Counted from the stretch's first letter, positions 43,820 to 51,988 are shown. The stretch: 64,000 nucleotides of DNA from JANNPJ01 sp965200525 (GCA_965200525.1 OZ241368.1:124001-188000); one strand, 5' to 3'. Notes: a model not told the origin generated them from the sequence alone. A program made the numbers and translations.

Positions 43820-44509
43820 TCACTGGCCCAGGTTGGTGACCAGATTGATGGCCACCGCGAGAACGCCGGTGCCGAAAAGGTAGGACAGCAGCGCATGCCG
43901 CAGTGCCACCCTCCTCGTGCGGGTTGAGGTTGGCTCAGCCTCGGCAACGGCGAACGACATTCCGACCGTGAAGGCGAGGTAGGCGAAGTCGCTGTACGTG
44001 GGCGGGTCGTCTTGTTTGAAGTCGATCCCGCTCGCGTCGGGTTCGTCGATGTAGTACAGACGCGCGTACTTGAACGCGAACACGGTGTTCACCAGCGCCC
44101 ATGACAACACCACAGCAAGAACGCTCAGCAACACCGCGGCCACCCCGGTGGCGTCCTGCTGACTGCTGGACTGCACCAGGGCCACCACCACCGCAGCCAG
44201 ACTGGCGAGCGCGGCCAGCAACAGCCAGACGTCAGTCGAACGAGAGCGGTTCTCCTCCTCGGCCAACTCCTCGGTTCCCGCCGCGTCCCGCCCCCAGCAG
44301 ATCCGCCAGACCCACGTCAGCAGAACTGCGACGGTCACGGTCCAAGCCGCCAGAGCAGCCAACTCCGGCGACACCAACACCGCGACTATTACTCCGACCA
44401 CCAGTCCGGTGGCCAGGCTGGTCAGCATCCTGCGCACGGAAAGAACTCGGCCCGAACGCGCGCTCCTCGCGTCCACGCCACCTTTGCGGATGGTGCTCGT
44501 CTCGGACAT
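43820..44509 (-). CDS. DUF1345 membrane protein
   Basis: A 229-residue integral membrane protein with five hydrophobic helices and the family signature DDPPTYSDFAYLAFTVGMSFAVAE followed by TRTRRVALRHALLSYLFGTGVLAVAINL, described here by its segments near residues 165-225. DUF1345 has no established biochemical role. It begins seven bases after the stop of the cassette 2 alcohol dehydrogenase, so it is the third gene of that operon. ATG 44509 is used. Confidence 0.88.
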   Translation of the reverse strand: MSETSTIRKGGVDARSARSGRVLSVRRMLTSLATGLVVGVIVAVLVSPELAALAAWTVTVAVLLTWVWRICWGRDAAGTEELAEEENRSRSTDVWLLLAALASLAAVVVALVQSSSQQDATGVAAVLLSVLAVVLSWALVNTVFAFKYARLYYIDEPDASGIDFKQDDPPTYSDFAYLAFTVGMSFAVAEAEPTSTRTRRVALRHALLSYLFGTGVLAVAINLVTNLGQ

Positions 44510-44516
44510 CGATGCC

Positions 44517-45692
44517 TCAGCCGTTGGGCAGGAACACCGGCCGAACGTTGCCGTCGGCCTTGGCTTTGAAGATGTCGTAGCCGTGCTGGCCCTCTTCGAG
44601 CGGCAGCACGTGCGTGGCCAGATGCTCGGTGACGATCTCGTCGCGGGCCATCCGCTCGAGGATGTCGGGGATGTACCGCTGCCCGTGCATCTGCGCGCCC
44701 CGCAGGGTCAGGCCCTTGTTCATCAGTGCCCCGAGAGGGAACTTGTCGACCACGCCGGAGAACACGCCGAGCACGAAGACGCTGCCGCCCTTACGGCAGG
44801 CGTGGATCGCCTGCCGTACGGCAGCCGGGCGGTCGGTCTGCAGCCGCAGCTGCTGCTTGGTGCGGTCGTAGAGGCTCTGGCCACCGGGGCCATCGGCCTC
44901 CATGCCGACCGCTTCGATGCAGACGTCGGGCCCACGACCACCGGTTCGCTCCAGCAGTTCGGCCTCGACCTGCGTTTTCTCGTAGTTCAGCACCTCGGCG
45001 CCGATCACCGACTCCGCCTGCGTGAGCCGGTAGTCCAGCCGGTCGATGACGATCACCCGCTCGGCGCCGAGCAACATGGCCGCCCGTGCGGCCATCTGAC
45101 CGACGGCACCGGCGCCCCAGACCGCGACCACGTCGCCGGGACTGGTGCCGCCCAGATGGGCACCGGTCCAGCCGGTCGAGGCGGCGTCCGAGGCGAACAG
45201 CGCCCGCTCGGTGGACACGGCCTCGGGAACGGCGAACGCCCCCACATCGGCGTAGGGCACGCGGATGAACTGGGCGTGGCTGCCGGCGAACCCGCCCATC
45301 GCGTGCGAGTACCCGTAGCACCCTCCCGGGGTGCCGCCCCAGAGCACGTCCGTGATGGCCGGGTTGGTGTTGCCGTTGTCGCAGAGAGAAAACAGTTTCT
45401 GCTCGCAGTACCAGCACCGCCCGCAGGCGATGAAGGACGAGACCACCACGCGGTCACCGACGGCGTGGCGGCGCACGCCCGGACCGACCTCGACCACCTC
45501 CCCGATGAACTCGTGCCCGAGCACGTCGCCGCGCTCCATGAAGGGGATGTACCCGCCGAGCAGGTGCAGGTCCGAACCGCAGGCCGCGCTGCGCAGCACC
45601 CGTACGATCACGTCGCCGTCGTTGAGGATCTTCGGGTCCGGCACGTCCCGGACTTCGACCTCGTTCACCCCGGCCCAGGTCAGCGCCTTCAC
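44517..45692 (-). CDS. Zinc-dependent alcohol dehydrogenase (cassette 2)
   Basis: A 391-residue medium-chain dehydrogenase of the same family and length as 41887-43062. The catalytic motif is AACGSDLHLLGGY and GHEFIGEVVEVG, the structural zinc site is ACGRCWYCEQKLFSLC, and the Rossmann motif is VAVWGAGAVGQMAA with VIVIDRL. The GTG start at 45692 follows GGAGGGG and overlaps the upstream gene stop (GTGA). The operon is SRPBCC-like, this gene, DUF1345. It is clearly paralogous to cassette 1, but with enough divergence to suggest a different substrate. Confidence 0.92.
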   Translation of the reverse strand: MKALTWAGVNEVEVRDVPDPKILNDGDVIVRVLRSAACGSDLHLLGGYIPFMERGDVLGHEFIGEVVEVGPGVRRHAVGDRVVVSSFIACGRCWYCEQKLFSLCDNGNTNPAITDVLWGGTPGGCYGYSHAMGGFAGSHAQFIRVPYADVGAFAVPEAVSTERALFASDAASTGWTGAHLGGTSPGDVVAVWGAGAVGQMAARAAMLLGAERVIVIDRLDYRLTQAESVIGAEVLNYEKTQVEAELLERTGGRGPDVCIEAVGMEADGPGGQSLYDRTKQQLRLQTDRPAAVRQAIHACRKGGSVFVLGVFSGVVDKFPLGALMNKGLTLRGAQMHGQRYIPDILERMARDEIVTEHLATHVLPLEEGQHGYDIFKAKADGNVRPVFLPNG

Positions 45693-46222
45693 AGCCGCCC
45701 CTCCGCCCCGGAGACCGAGGTTGCCGCGCGCAGCGGCGCGTTCAACACGGTCGGTTCGGCGCTGCCGGGCTCGTCGGCCCGCAGTACCTCACCGGTCTCG
45801 ATCAGCTGCTTGGCCCGGCGCAGGGCCGAGCGCAGTTTCTGCACCGGTGAGGTGTCGTCGAGCTCGCGCGCCATGTCATCGGGCAGGTTACTCGGAAGCG
45901 TGTCGGCCTGCGGATTGCGCAGGCGCACCGCCAGCTCCGTTCCGCGCTCACCGGGAGCGGGGCTGGTGCGCACCTCGATCGAGTCGCCCCAGGCCTGCAG
46001 TGGCTCGGGTAGCTCGAGGGGCTGGACGCCGTCCGGGGCCGTGTTCACCGTGACCAACAGCCAACGCGAGGGATCTTCATGCTCGCTGAACGACGGCCAC
46101 TTGCGGGATATGGCCCGTCGCCGGACGGCCGTCGCCACGCCGGCCGCAACTCCCATCGCGCCGGCGACCCCGCCGATCTTCCGTGTAATTCCGGTCTTCT
46201 CCGTGACCTGTGTCTGTGCCAT
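45689..46222 (-). CDS. SRPBCC-like protein with N-terminal membrane helix (cassette 2)
   Basis: A 177-residue protein. A small hydrophobic segment (about 16-32, IGGVAGAMGVAAGVATA) precedes a domain whose C-terminal helix (LRRAKQLIETGEVLRADEPG) is nearly the same as that of the cassette 1 SRPBCC protein (LRRLKQVLETGEVVRSDG), and whose middle (SFSEHEDPSRWLLVTVN, GTELAVRLRN) fits a shortened SRPBCC fold. It therefore looks like a membrane-attached relative. ATG 46222 follows GGGGCG. It is coupled to the alcohol dehydrogenase gene by GTGA. Confidence 0.75.
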   Translation of the reverse strand: MAQTQVTEKTGITRKIGGVAGAMGVAAGVATAVRRRAISRKWPSFSEHEDPSRWLLVTVNTAPDGVQPLELPEPLQAWGDSIEVRTSPAPGERGTELAVRLRNPQADTLPSNLPDDMARELDDTSPVQKLRSALRRAKQLIETGEVLRADEPGSAEPTVLNAPLRAATSVSGAEGRL

Positions 46223-46512
46223 AGCATCGCCCCAAAGTCTTGACCAGCCATCGGCTGCGTCATCGGTGCTCGTCGAGGTCGGTTCTGGACCTCGTCGGCG
46301 CGGGCCGGGCTGCGGTCGCGCCGTGCTGGGAGCAACTTTAGAACGGGTCCGAGCGCACGCAAAGGCAGAGGGCCACAGGAATTCTTCGCAGCAGACAGTC
46401 GCAGCCGCTCGCAATACGGGGCAGCGCTTTTGAGTCTGCGAGACAGACCAATTCGCGATCAGAGCGCGACGCAGGGGATCCTTTCCCGTCGCCGCCCACG
46501 AGCCCCAGAAAC

Positions 46513-46697
46513 GATGCATCGTGCGGTGGGCGGTCGGATACGGCCGCGGTGCCCGCGACTGGTCGCCGCGGTGATGCTGGTGTCAGTCACCGGGCACGCC
46601 CTGGCCTGCGGCGACGTTCGCGGCGGCTCCGGCGCAGGCCGCCGCGGTCTACCAACCGCCGGAGAACACGGGGGCTCTGACGGGTTCGGCGGCTTAG
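46513..46697 (+). pseudogene. Possible secreted-protein relic with frameshift
   Basis: From ATG 46513 the frame gives a basic start and hydrophobic core (RLVAAVMLVSVTGHALA). A one-base shift near 46605 continues it as TFAAAPAQAAAVYQPPENTG and a stop at about 46697, i.e. a signal peptide cleavage region. The two parts look like one short secreted protein or leader split by a frameshift. No RBS is obvious, so this is a weak call. Confidence 0.3.
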
Positions 46698-46765
46698 TGT
46701 GGAGCTCCAGGCTCTGGGCGCCGTCCGCGCATGCGCGGACGGCAGGCCGCGAAGACAGGAGCAGC

Positions 46766-47284
46766 GTGATACTCCCCCAGGTGCGCGACCTGCGGTTGGT
46801 GACCATCCGCCGCGGTGGCAGCCTCACCGATTCGGATCATCAACTCCTGGCCTTGTGGGCGGCACAGTGTGCCGAGCACGTCCTGCACCATTTCGAATCG
46901 GCCCGGCCCCAGGACGCGCGCCCGCGCCAGGCCGTTGAGCAGGCTCGGGCCTGGGCTCGGGGCGAGATCAGCATGACCCAGGCCCGTGCGGCCGGTGGTC
47001 ATGCCATGGGCGCGGCCCGGGACCTGAGCGGACCCGCACGCCACGCGGCCTACGCGGCCGGGCAGGCCGCAGTCGTGGCTCACGTGGCCGCCCATGATCT
47101 CGGGGCAGCCGCGTACGCCATCAAGGCGGCCCGAGCGGCGGCGCCGGCAGGAGGCACGGAGCAGGCCGGACGCGCGGAGTGCCGCTGGCAGCGCCGGCAG
47201 CTGCCGCACGCGATCCGGGCACTCGTCCTGGAGGACCAGAAGAACCGCAACGACATCTGCTGGTCGGTGTTCGACTGCTCATGA
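46766..47284 (+). CDS. Orphan Imm-5-like putative immunity protein
   Basis: A 172-residue, all-helical, Ala-rich protein with DLRLVTIRRGGSLTDSDHQLLALWAAQCAEHVL at its start (given by its segments near 5-40) and repeated ARAAGGHAMGAARDLSG / AAYAAGQAAVVAHVAAHDL helices, ending in AIRALVLEDQKNRNDICW. This matches what I know of the Imm-5-like putative immunity family. Such proteins neutralise polymorphic toxins, but no toxin gene adjoins it, so it may defend against neighbours. The GTG start at 46766 follows ACAGGAGC. Confidence 0.7.
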   Translation: MILPQVRDLRLVTIRRGGSLTDSDHQLLALWAAQCAEHVLHHFESARPQDARPRQAVEQARAWARGEISMTQARAAGGHAMGAARDLSGPARHAAYAAGQAAVVAHVAAHDLGAAAYAIKAARAAAPAGGTEQAGRAECRWQRRQLPHAIRALVLEDQKNRNDICWSVFDCS

Positions 47285-47704
47285 CGTCGATGACCCGAAT
47301 GACGTTCGACCCGGCGTGGCGCGGCTCGCGCGGGCGAGTGCCCGGTTGTCGCGGGGTTCAGCCGGGTTCAGGTCGTCGGGCCAGCACGTAGGCCGCGATG
47401 CTGGGGACGTGAATCAGCCCGCCGTCCTCAAGGGATTGCGTACGCCGGCGTAGTTGCTCTCGAACCCGTTCCTGGGCCGGCGCGCCCAGCGCTTGGTAGG
47501 GCCCAGTGGATCGGGGAGGCTTCGCCCAGAGTGACGCTCGTCAGGAGTCGCTGCCTCCGACGTACTACAAGCACGCCTTCGGTCAAACCCCGTCTCGCGA
47601 CTTCTCCCTGCTCCCCGATCAGGCCGACGGTCGCGTCGCCTCCACCGACTGACGCGCGATGGGGCTCGGTGACCGGCCTATGAACACCAGCCCGTCGGGC
47701 CTGG
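47285..47704. other. Relic-bearing stretch
   Basis: About 420 bases with no intact gene. The minus strand contains the methyltransferase tail listed separately at 47358-47546. The remainder has only frame fragments. Confidence 0.4.
47358..47546 (-). pseudogene. SAM-dependent methyltransferase C-terminal relic
   Basis: The minus-strand frame reads ERVREQLRRRTQSLEDGG then LIHVPSIAAYVLARRPEPG and a stop, which is the ending typical of class I methyltransferases acting on small molecules. The frame is closed by TGA near 47549 upstream, so the whole Rossmann part is missing and no start codon is available. Confidence 0.6.
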
Positions 47705-48424
47705 TCAGTTGCCAGCCAGGGCCGCGAACAACTGCCCGTACCGTTGCGACGGATCAAGAGTGAGTCCGGACTTCACCAACCTGGCCCAGTCATCGGCCAG
47801 CACCTCGTCGATGCCCGACTCGATGGCGTCCAGCCCGGCCGCTGCCAAGGTCGAGGGGGAGATCTTCGGCGCTTGCGCGCCCTCGGCCATGTCCGTGTCG
47901 ACCAGGCCCATGTGCACGCCGACGACGTGCGTGCCCTGATCGGCGAGCTCGAGCCGCGTACTGTCGGTGAGACTCCACAGCGCCGCCTTGGAAGCGGCAT
48001 AGGCGCCGGCGCCCGGGAGGGTGAACCACGACAGTGCCGAGACGACATTGAGGATGGCCCCTCCCCCGTTGGCCTTCAGAATCGGGGCGAACGCCTGAGT
48101 CATGAGCAGGGGGCCGTAGAAGTTCGTGTCCATTTCCCGCCTGATGTCCGCCACGGCGCCGGAGACGACGGACGTGCCGGTCGAGATCCCCGCGTTGTTG
48201 ATCAGAACCTGGACATCACCGGCGGCTTCAGCGGCGGCCTGGATCTGCGAGAGGTCCGTGATGTCGAGCTGGATCGGCTCGACGCCGTCCATGTCGACGG
48301 CGCCCGCATCGCGGGCGGCCGCGTAGATCTTCGCCGCTCCGCGCTCCTTGAGCTGTGCGACGAACTCCGCGCCGATCCCCCGATTGGCTCCGGTCACCAG
48401 CACCACGGCGTCCTTCAACAGCAT
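47705..48424 (-). CDS. Short-chain dehydrogenase/reductase
   Basis: A 239-residue SDR: cofactor motif TGANRGIGAEF (11-21), LINNAGIS, catalytic Ser in VVSALSWF and YAASKAALW (Y-x3-K). The basic residue after strand two is lacking and the strand reads IYAAARDAG. The family reduces or oxidises small carbonyl compounds. It is divergent from the TetR gene at 48509, and twin TAGCGATCGCTA-type operators lie between them, so it is most likely repressed by that regulator. Confidence 0.92.
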   Translation of the reverse strand: MLLKDAVVLVTGANRGIGAEFVAQLKERGAAKIYAAARDAGAVDMDGVEPIQLDITDLSQIQAAAEAAGDVQVLINNAGISTGTSVVSGAVADIRREMDTNFYGPLLMTQAFAPILKANGGGAILNVVSALSWFTLPGAGAYAASKAALWSLTDSTRLELADQGTHVVGVHMGLVDTDMAEGAQAPKISPSTLAAAGLDAIESGIDEVLADDWARLVKSGLTLDPSQRYGQLFAALAGN

Positions 48425-48438
48425 CAGATTCTCTTTCT

Positions 48439-48494
48439 GTAGCGATCGCTATGAATTGAGCTGCGACCGTACCACATTCCATAGCGGTCGCTAC
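48439..48494. promoter_or_regulatory. Twin TetR operators
   Basis: TAGCGATCGCTA at 48440-48451 and TAGCGGTCGCTA at 48482-48493 are matching 12-bp palindromes with centres 42 bp apart (four helical turns). One lies before each divergent gene. Confidence 0.78.
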
Positions 48495-48508
48495 GTTATG
48501 CTGAGGAC

Positions 48509-49081
48509 ATGGCCGGCAGACCGAGAAGCTTCGACCGCGACACCGCGCTGGCTGCAGCCGTCGAACAGTTCTGGCGCACCGGCTACGAACAGACCTCGAT
48601 CGCGATGCTGACGAAAGCCATGGGCGTGACTCCCCCCAGCCTGTACGCCGCGTTCGGCGACAAGGACGGCCTGTTCGAGGAGGCGTCCGCCCTGTACTTC
48701 GATCGGACCTGCGAGGCCGTCGACCAGGCGACCGCCCGGCCCACCGTCCGCGAGGCCGTCGCCGTCATGCTCGACGACACCGCCCGCGCGCACACCGATA
48801 CCGAGACTCCGCTGGGCTGCCTCATGTTGACCGAGCCCCGACTCGACGGGCAACGACAGGTCCTGCACGAGCGACTCACCGACCGGATCGCCCGGGGCGT
48901 CACCGAAGGCGACCTCCCGGACACCGTTGTGCCCGACCAGCTGGCGTCGTTCCTGGTGGCGGTCATGCGCGGCATGTCGGGATGCGCCCGGGACGGAGGT
49001 TCGACCCAAGAGCTCCTCGCCATCGCCGCCGCCGCCGTGGCCGCCCTGCCGCAGGCGCCGCCCACCCACGACCAGCGATGA
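48509..49081 (+). CDS. TetR/AcrR-family regulator
   Basis: A 190-residue regulator with an HTH at about 25-45 (TSIAMLTKAMGVTPPSLYAAF) and a TetR_C ligand domain of the type seen in YxaF/AcrR-like repressors. It is divergent from the SDR gene and probably represses both it and itself through the two palindromes. ATG 48509 follows TGAGGAC. Downstream lies an SDR tail relic, possibly a former target or partner. Confidence 0.9.
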   Translation: MAGRPRSFDRDTALAAAVEQFWRTGYEQTSIAMLTKAMGVTPPSLYAAFGDKDGLFEEASALYFDRTCEAVDQATARPTVREAVAVMLDDTARAHTDTETPLGCLMLTEPRLDGQRQVLHERLTDRIARGVTEGDLPDTVVPDQLASFLVAVMRGMSGCARDGGSTQELLAIAAAAVAALPQAPPTHDQR

Positions 49082-49101
49082 CCAGACGACTGCGGACCCA
49101 C

Positions 49102-49329
49102 GGGAGTTCAGCCTGTCCGGCGTCCGGGTCAATGCCGTGGCTCCCGGCCCGGTCTACTCCGACGGAGCCGCCTCCGACCGGATCGACGCCATGGCCAAGA
49201 CCACCCTGCTCGGGCGCGGAGCCCAGCCGCACGAGATCGCCGACGTCATCGCGTTCCTGGCCACGCCCCGGGGCGCAGGACATCACCGGCGCCACCGTCG
49301 CGGTCGACGGCGGGCGCACGGCCGTCTAA
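49102..49329 (+). pseudogene. Short-chain dehydrogenase tail relic with frameshift
   Basis: The frame from about 49102 reads SGVRVNAVAPGPVYSDG, then LLGRGAQPHEIADVIAFLA, i.e. the C-terminal third of an SDR. Near 49270 the frame shifts, and the other frame supplies the usual ending QDITGATVAVDGGRTAV with a stop at 49329. No N-terminal part is present, since the TetR gene ends at 49081. It is a double-damaged relic. Confidence 0.7.
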
Positions 49330-49392
49330 GCCCGCACACTGGGCCCGGCACACTCAGCACCGCCACCACCTACCGAAAGGCACCACACCACC

Positions 49393-49743
49393 ATGGCCAG
49401 CACCGTTCTCGGTCTCACGTTCGATGCTCAGGACGCCGAAGTCGCAGCGCGCTTCTGGGCCCAGGCCCTCCATCGCACGCTCGCGGACGGCGCCACCAGC
49501 GAGCATGCCACCGTCGAGGGCGACCCGGGCATCCCCGGTTCGCGGATCGGCTTCCACCGCGTTCCTGAGGGCAAGAGCGTCAAGAACCGGCTGCACCTCG
49601 ACCTGCTCAGCGGCGACTTCACGGCCGAGGTCGAGCGGCTGACGAGCCTGGGAGCAACCGTGCTGAACGAGTTCACCGGCACCGCTCACTGGGTGACGCT
49701 GGCCGACCCCGAGGGCAACGAGTTCGACGTCATCGCCGGGTGA
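49393..49743 (+). CDS. VOC-family protein
   Basis: A 116-residue vicinal-oxygen-chelate protein (VLGLTFDAQDAEVAARFWAQAL at the start; WVTLADPEGNEFDVI at the end; NRLHLDLLSGD in the middle). The short form is common in actinomycetes beside SDR genes. It probably binds a small hydrophobic or antibiotic-like molecule. ATG 49393 has GAAAGG 13 bases upstream. It overlaps the end of the convergent S66 peptidase gene by 14 bases. Confidence 0.85.
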   Translation: MASTVLGLTFDAQDAEVAARFWAQALHRTLADGATSEHATVEGDPGIPGSRIGFHRVPEGKSVKNRLHLDLLSGDFTAEVERLTSLGATVLNEFTGTAHWVTLADPEGNEFDVIAG

Positions 49744-50767
49744 CTGCCGCCTCGAGCAGGGTCAAAGTCTTCTGCTGAGCATCCAGGGCGACCGGGATGC
49801 CCACCGGCATCGGCAGATTCGGTCCGGCATGGCCGAACTCGACGTTGCCCAGGACGGGGATGTCCCGCTCGCCCAGGACGTCGAGCACGATTTCCCGCAG
49901 GGACGGCGCCGTCTCGCCTGGACCCAGCCCGTCGATCTGATGCGGAATGCCGACGACCATGCCGCAGATGCGGTCGAGGATGCCACCGTGCCGCAGGACA
50001 TGAAGGTAGCTCCACACGTACGCGGCCTGCCCGCCCATCTCCTCCCAGAACAGCACCGCGCCGTCGAACGCCTCCGGCGGCAGCGCGTAGGGCGTCGCCT
50101 GGGCCAGCGCGATGCGGTTGATCACTCCACCGATGAGCCGGCCCTCGGCCTGACCTGGCCTCCAGCATTCCCACGACGGGCCGGTCGGCAGCGCACCGAT
50201 CGGCTCCGTGCTGGTCAGCAGGGTGGTGTAGAGCTTTTCCAGTTCTGCTCTGCGGGCCGCGGGCGCGGCCGGCCAGGCTCCACCCAGACCAGGCGTGGCC
50301 AGGTCGGCGTGGAATCCCACCAAGCCGGTGCGCGCGTAGAGCACCAGGTGCAGCAGCGAGATGTCGCTGTAGCCGAGGATCGGCTTGGGGTCGGCGCGGA
50401 CTGCCTCGAAATCGATGAGATCGAGGTAGCCGAGCGCCGTCTGGCCCCCGTCGTGAGCGATGATCGCCCTGACCTCAGGGTCGCGCAGGAGCGAATTGAA
50501 CTCCTCGGCGATCCGGGCCGGTGTCGCCGCGCTCCACCAGCGGTGTCGACCGGCCTTGAGCAGGGGTGACAGACGTACGCGGAATCCCATGCGCTCGAGC
50601 ACGCCGACCGCCCGGTGAAGGTCCGGCTCGTAGGCGGCCTGCAACGGACCGGAGAGCGCAGCGATAACGACAAGATCGCCGGTTCGCAGTGCGCGGGGCC
50701 GAAGCAACGCAGGGACCGACGAGAGAACCACCGCCGCAGCATTCCAGTCTCCCGCTGGCACAGCCAC
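49730..50767 (-). CDS. LD-carboxypeptidase (S66) family peptidase
   Basis: A 345-residue S66 peptidase. The catalytic set S134 in LGYSDIS, E242 in FWEEMGG and H313 in EFGHAGPN is complete. S66 enzymes trim tetrapeptides in cell-wall recycling or cleave microcin C-like peptide nucleotides (MccF). Without further data I cannot choose, but an MccF-type self-protection role would fit the neighbouring defence-like genes. The GTG 50767 is the longest start; GTG codons a little downstream (VVLSS) are alternatives. Confidence 0.87.
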   Translation of the reverse strand: MAVPAGDWNAAAVVLSSVPALLRPRALRTGDLVVIAALSGPLQAAYEPDLHRAVGVLERMGFRVRLSPLLKAGRHRWWSAATPARIAEEFNSLLRDPEVRAIIAHDGGQTALGYLDLIDFEAVRADPKPILGYSDISLLHLVLYARTGLVGFHADLATPGLGGAWPAAPAARRAELEKLYTTLLTSTEPIGALPTGPSWECWRPGQAEGRLIGGVINRIALAQATPYALPPEAFDGAVLFWEEMGGQAAYVWSYLHVLRHGGILDRICGMVVGIPHQIDGLGPGETAPSLREIVLDVLGERDIPVLGNVEFGHAGPNLPMPVGIPVALDAQQKTLTLLEAAVTRR

Positions 50768-50799
50768 CCAATATCAGCCGCGCTGGTCGATGCGGCAGG

Positions 50800-50976
50800 A
50801 TGGTCACAGTTCTACGGCTCCTGAAGCGTGCGCTCGCTCCAACACTGGTGGTTCTGTCCACGCTCGCCGGGCGGCGCTGGGGTCCTGGGGTTACCGGGGT
50901 CCTGGTGGCCCTGCCGGTGGTCGCCGGGTCCATTCTGCTGATCACCGAACTCGATCACGGACGGCAGTTCGCGCAC
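50800..50976 (+). pseudogene. N-terminal fragment of a membrane protein
   Basis: From ATG 50800 the frame gives VTVLRLLKRALAPTLVVL, AGRRWGPGVTGVLVALPVVA and ITELDHGRQFAHP, which matches the opening of small actinobacterial and proteobacterial membrane proteins with two helices. The frame then runs into sequence antisense to the CMD gene with no further family pattern, so only the first 59 or so residues remain. Confidence 0.55.
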
Positions 50977-51563
50977 CCATCGGTCGCCTGGTCAGGTGCT
51001 CCTGCATGGGCACCGGCGAATCGGGGAGCACCGGGCTCAAGGTCGACGCGAGCGGTGCGGGCGGCGAAGCAGATCGCGTGGTACCACCCACAAAGCAGGG
51101 GGACGTCGAGCAGTTGCCGCTCGTCCAGCAACTCTTGCGCTGACCGCCACAGTTCGTCGTCGACATCGCCCGAGTCGTGCAGGGCATCCACCAGCCGGAT
51201 GAGCATGGTTTCGCGGCTGGTCGTCCAGCAAGGATCCTCAGCCAGTCCGCAGGTGAGCGAGGTGATCTCGGCCGGCGTCAGTCCGGCCCGGTGCGCGTAA
51301 ACCATCACGTGGACGCCCCACTCGTATTCGCAACCGCAGCGGGCACAGGTGCGCAGGATGACGATCTCCCGCTCGCGCAGCGTCAGGGACAGGTCGCGGC
51401 CGAGTTCGTACCGGCCCCAGGTGCTCATGGCGATGCTCATCGGCAAGTGCCTCGCGAACGTGCGGAACAGCCCGATCGGAGGCCTTCCGGCCGGCATCAT
51501 CGTGGCCAGGTGCGCCTCCACGTCCGATGTGAACGGCGGTTCGAGCGCCGGGATGCGAGCCAT
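50955..51563 (-). CDS. Carboxymuconolactone decarboxylase (AhpD)-like protein
   Basis: A 202-residue CMD-fold protein with a central helical core (LREREIVILRTCARCGCEYEWGVH, given by its segments near 65-90) that resembles the AhpD redox motif (a Cys pair and His). These proteins handle peroxides or lactones. The last 25 residues (PGAPRFAGAHAG ... CANCRP) look unlike the family and may be an acquired tail. ATG 51563 follows GGAGAG. It lies 81 bp after the HxlR gene on the same strand, behind one copy of the shared TTCG..CGAA box. Confidence 0.85.
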   Translation of the reverse strand: MARIPALEPPFTSDVEAHLATMMPAGRPPIGLFRTFARHLPMSIAMSTWGRYELGRDLSLTLREREIVILRTCARCGCEYEWGVHVMVYAHRAGLTPAEITSLTCGLAEDPCWTTSRETMLIRLVDALHDSGDVDDELWRSAQELLDERQLLDVPLLCGWYHAICFAARTARVDLEPGAPRFAGAHAGAPDQATDGCANCRP

Positions 51564-51577
51564 GGCCACTCTCCAAG

Positions 51578-51595
51578 TGATTCGTTTTCCGAAGC
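51578..51595. promoter_or_regulatory. HxlR box A upstream of the CMD gene
   Basis: tgattcgttttccgaagc matches the second box (52041-52058) at 17 of 18 positions, with the inverted core TTCG...CGAA. It is 15 bases before the CMD start. Confidence 0.65.
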
Positions 51596-51643
51596 ACGGT
51601 AGTAGCTCGGTCCGCGAAACGCTAGAGGCGGCGTATCAGGGGT

Positions 51644-51988
51644 TCAGCCTTCGCCGTCGTCGCCCAGGGTCAAGGCCCACGCGTCGGACCAGCGCGCGAG
51701 CGGGCGCAATGCCTGGGAGGCGCCACGGCCCAGGTCGGTGAGCGTGTAGGCCGTGTCCGGCAGTTGGGCGACGAGCTGGGCGTCAAGCAGTTCGGTCAGC
51801 CGTTGCCGCAGCACGCTGGAGGACATGTTGTCGCAGCGCTCTTGCAACGCGCGGAACCCGACCGGCCCGTGCTGCAGCTCCCAGACGATGCGCAGGTTCC
51901 AGCGGCGGCCGAACAGGTCGAGGGCAGCCATGAGGGGCCGTCCGGTGCTCGATCCGCGGACCGGCCGGCCTGGCCTGGGTGCCGTCAT
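51644..51988 (-). CDS. HxlR-family transcriptional regulator (second)
   Basis: A 114-residue winged-helix regulator: LDLFGRRWNLRIVWELQHGPVGFRALQERC (given by its segments 22-52), MSSSVLRQRLTELL recognition helix and YTLTDLGRG wing. ATG 51988 follows AAGGGGG. It probably controls the CMD gene behind it and the divergent NIPSNAP gene via the repeated TTCG..CGAA box, and itself. Confidence 0.9.
   Translation of the reverse strand: MTAPRPGRPVRGSSTGRPLMAALDLFGRRWNLRIVWELQHGPVGFRALQERCDNMSSSVLRQRLTELLDAQLVAQLPDTAYTLTDLGRGASQALRPLARWSDAWALTLGDDGEG

Noticed and set aside
44409..46433. A 674-codon plus-strand frame opposite cassette 2
   Set aside because: The minus strand encodes clear zinc dehydrogenase motifs with coupled starts; the plus frame has no motif.
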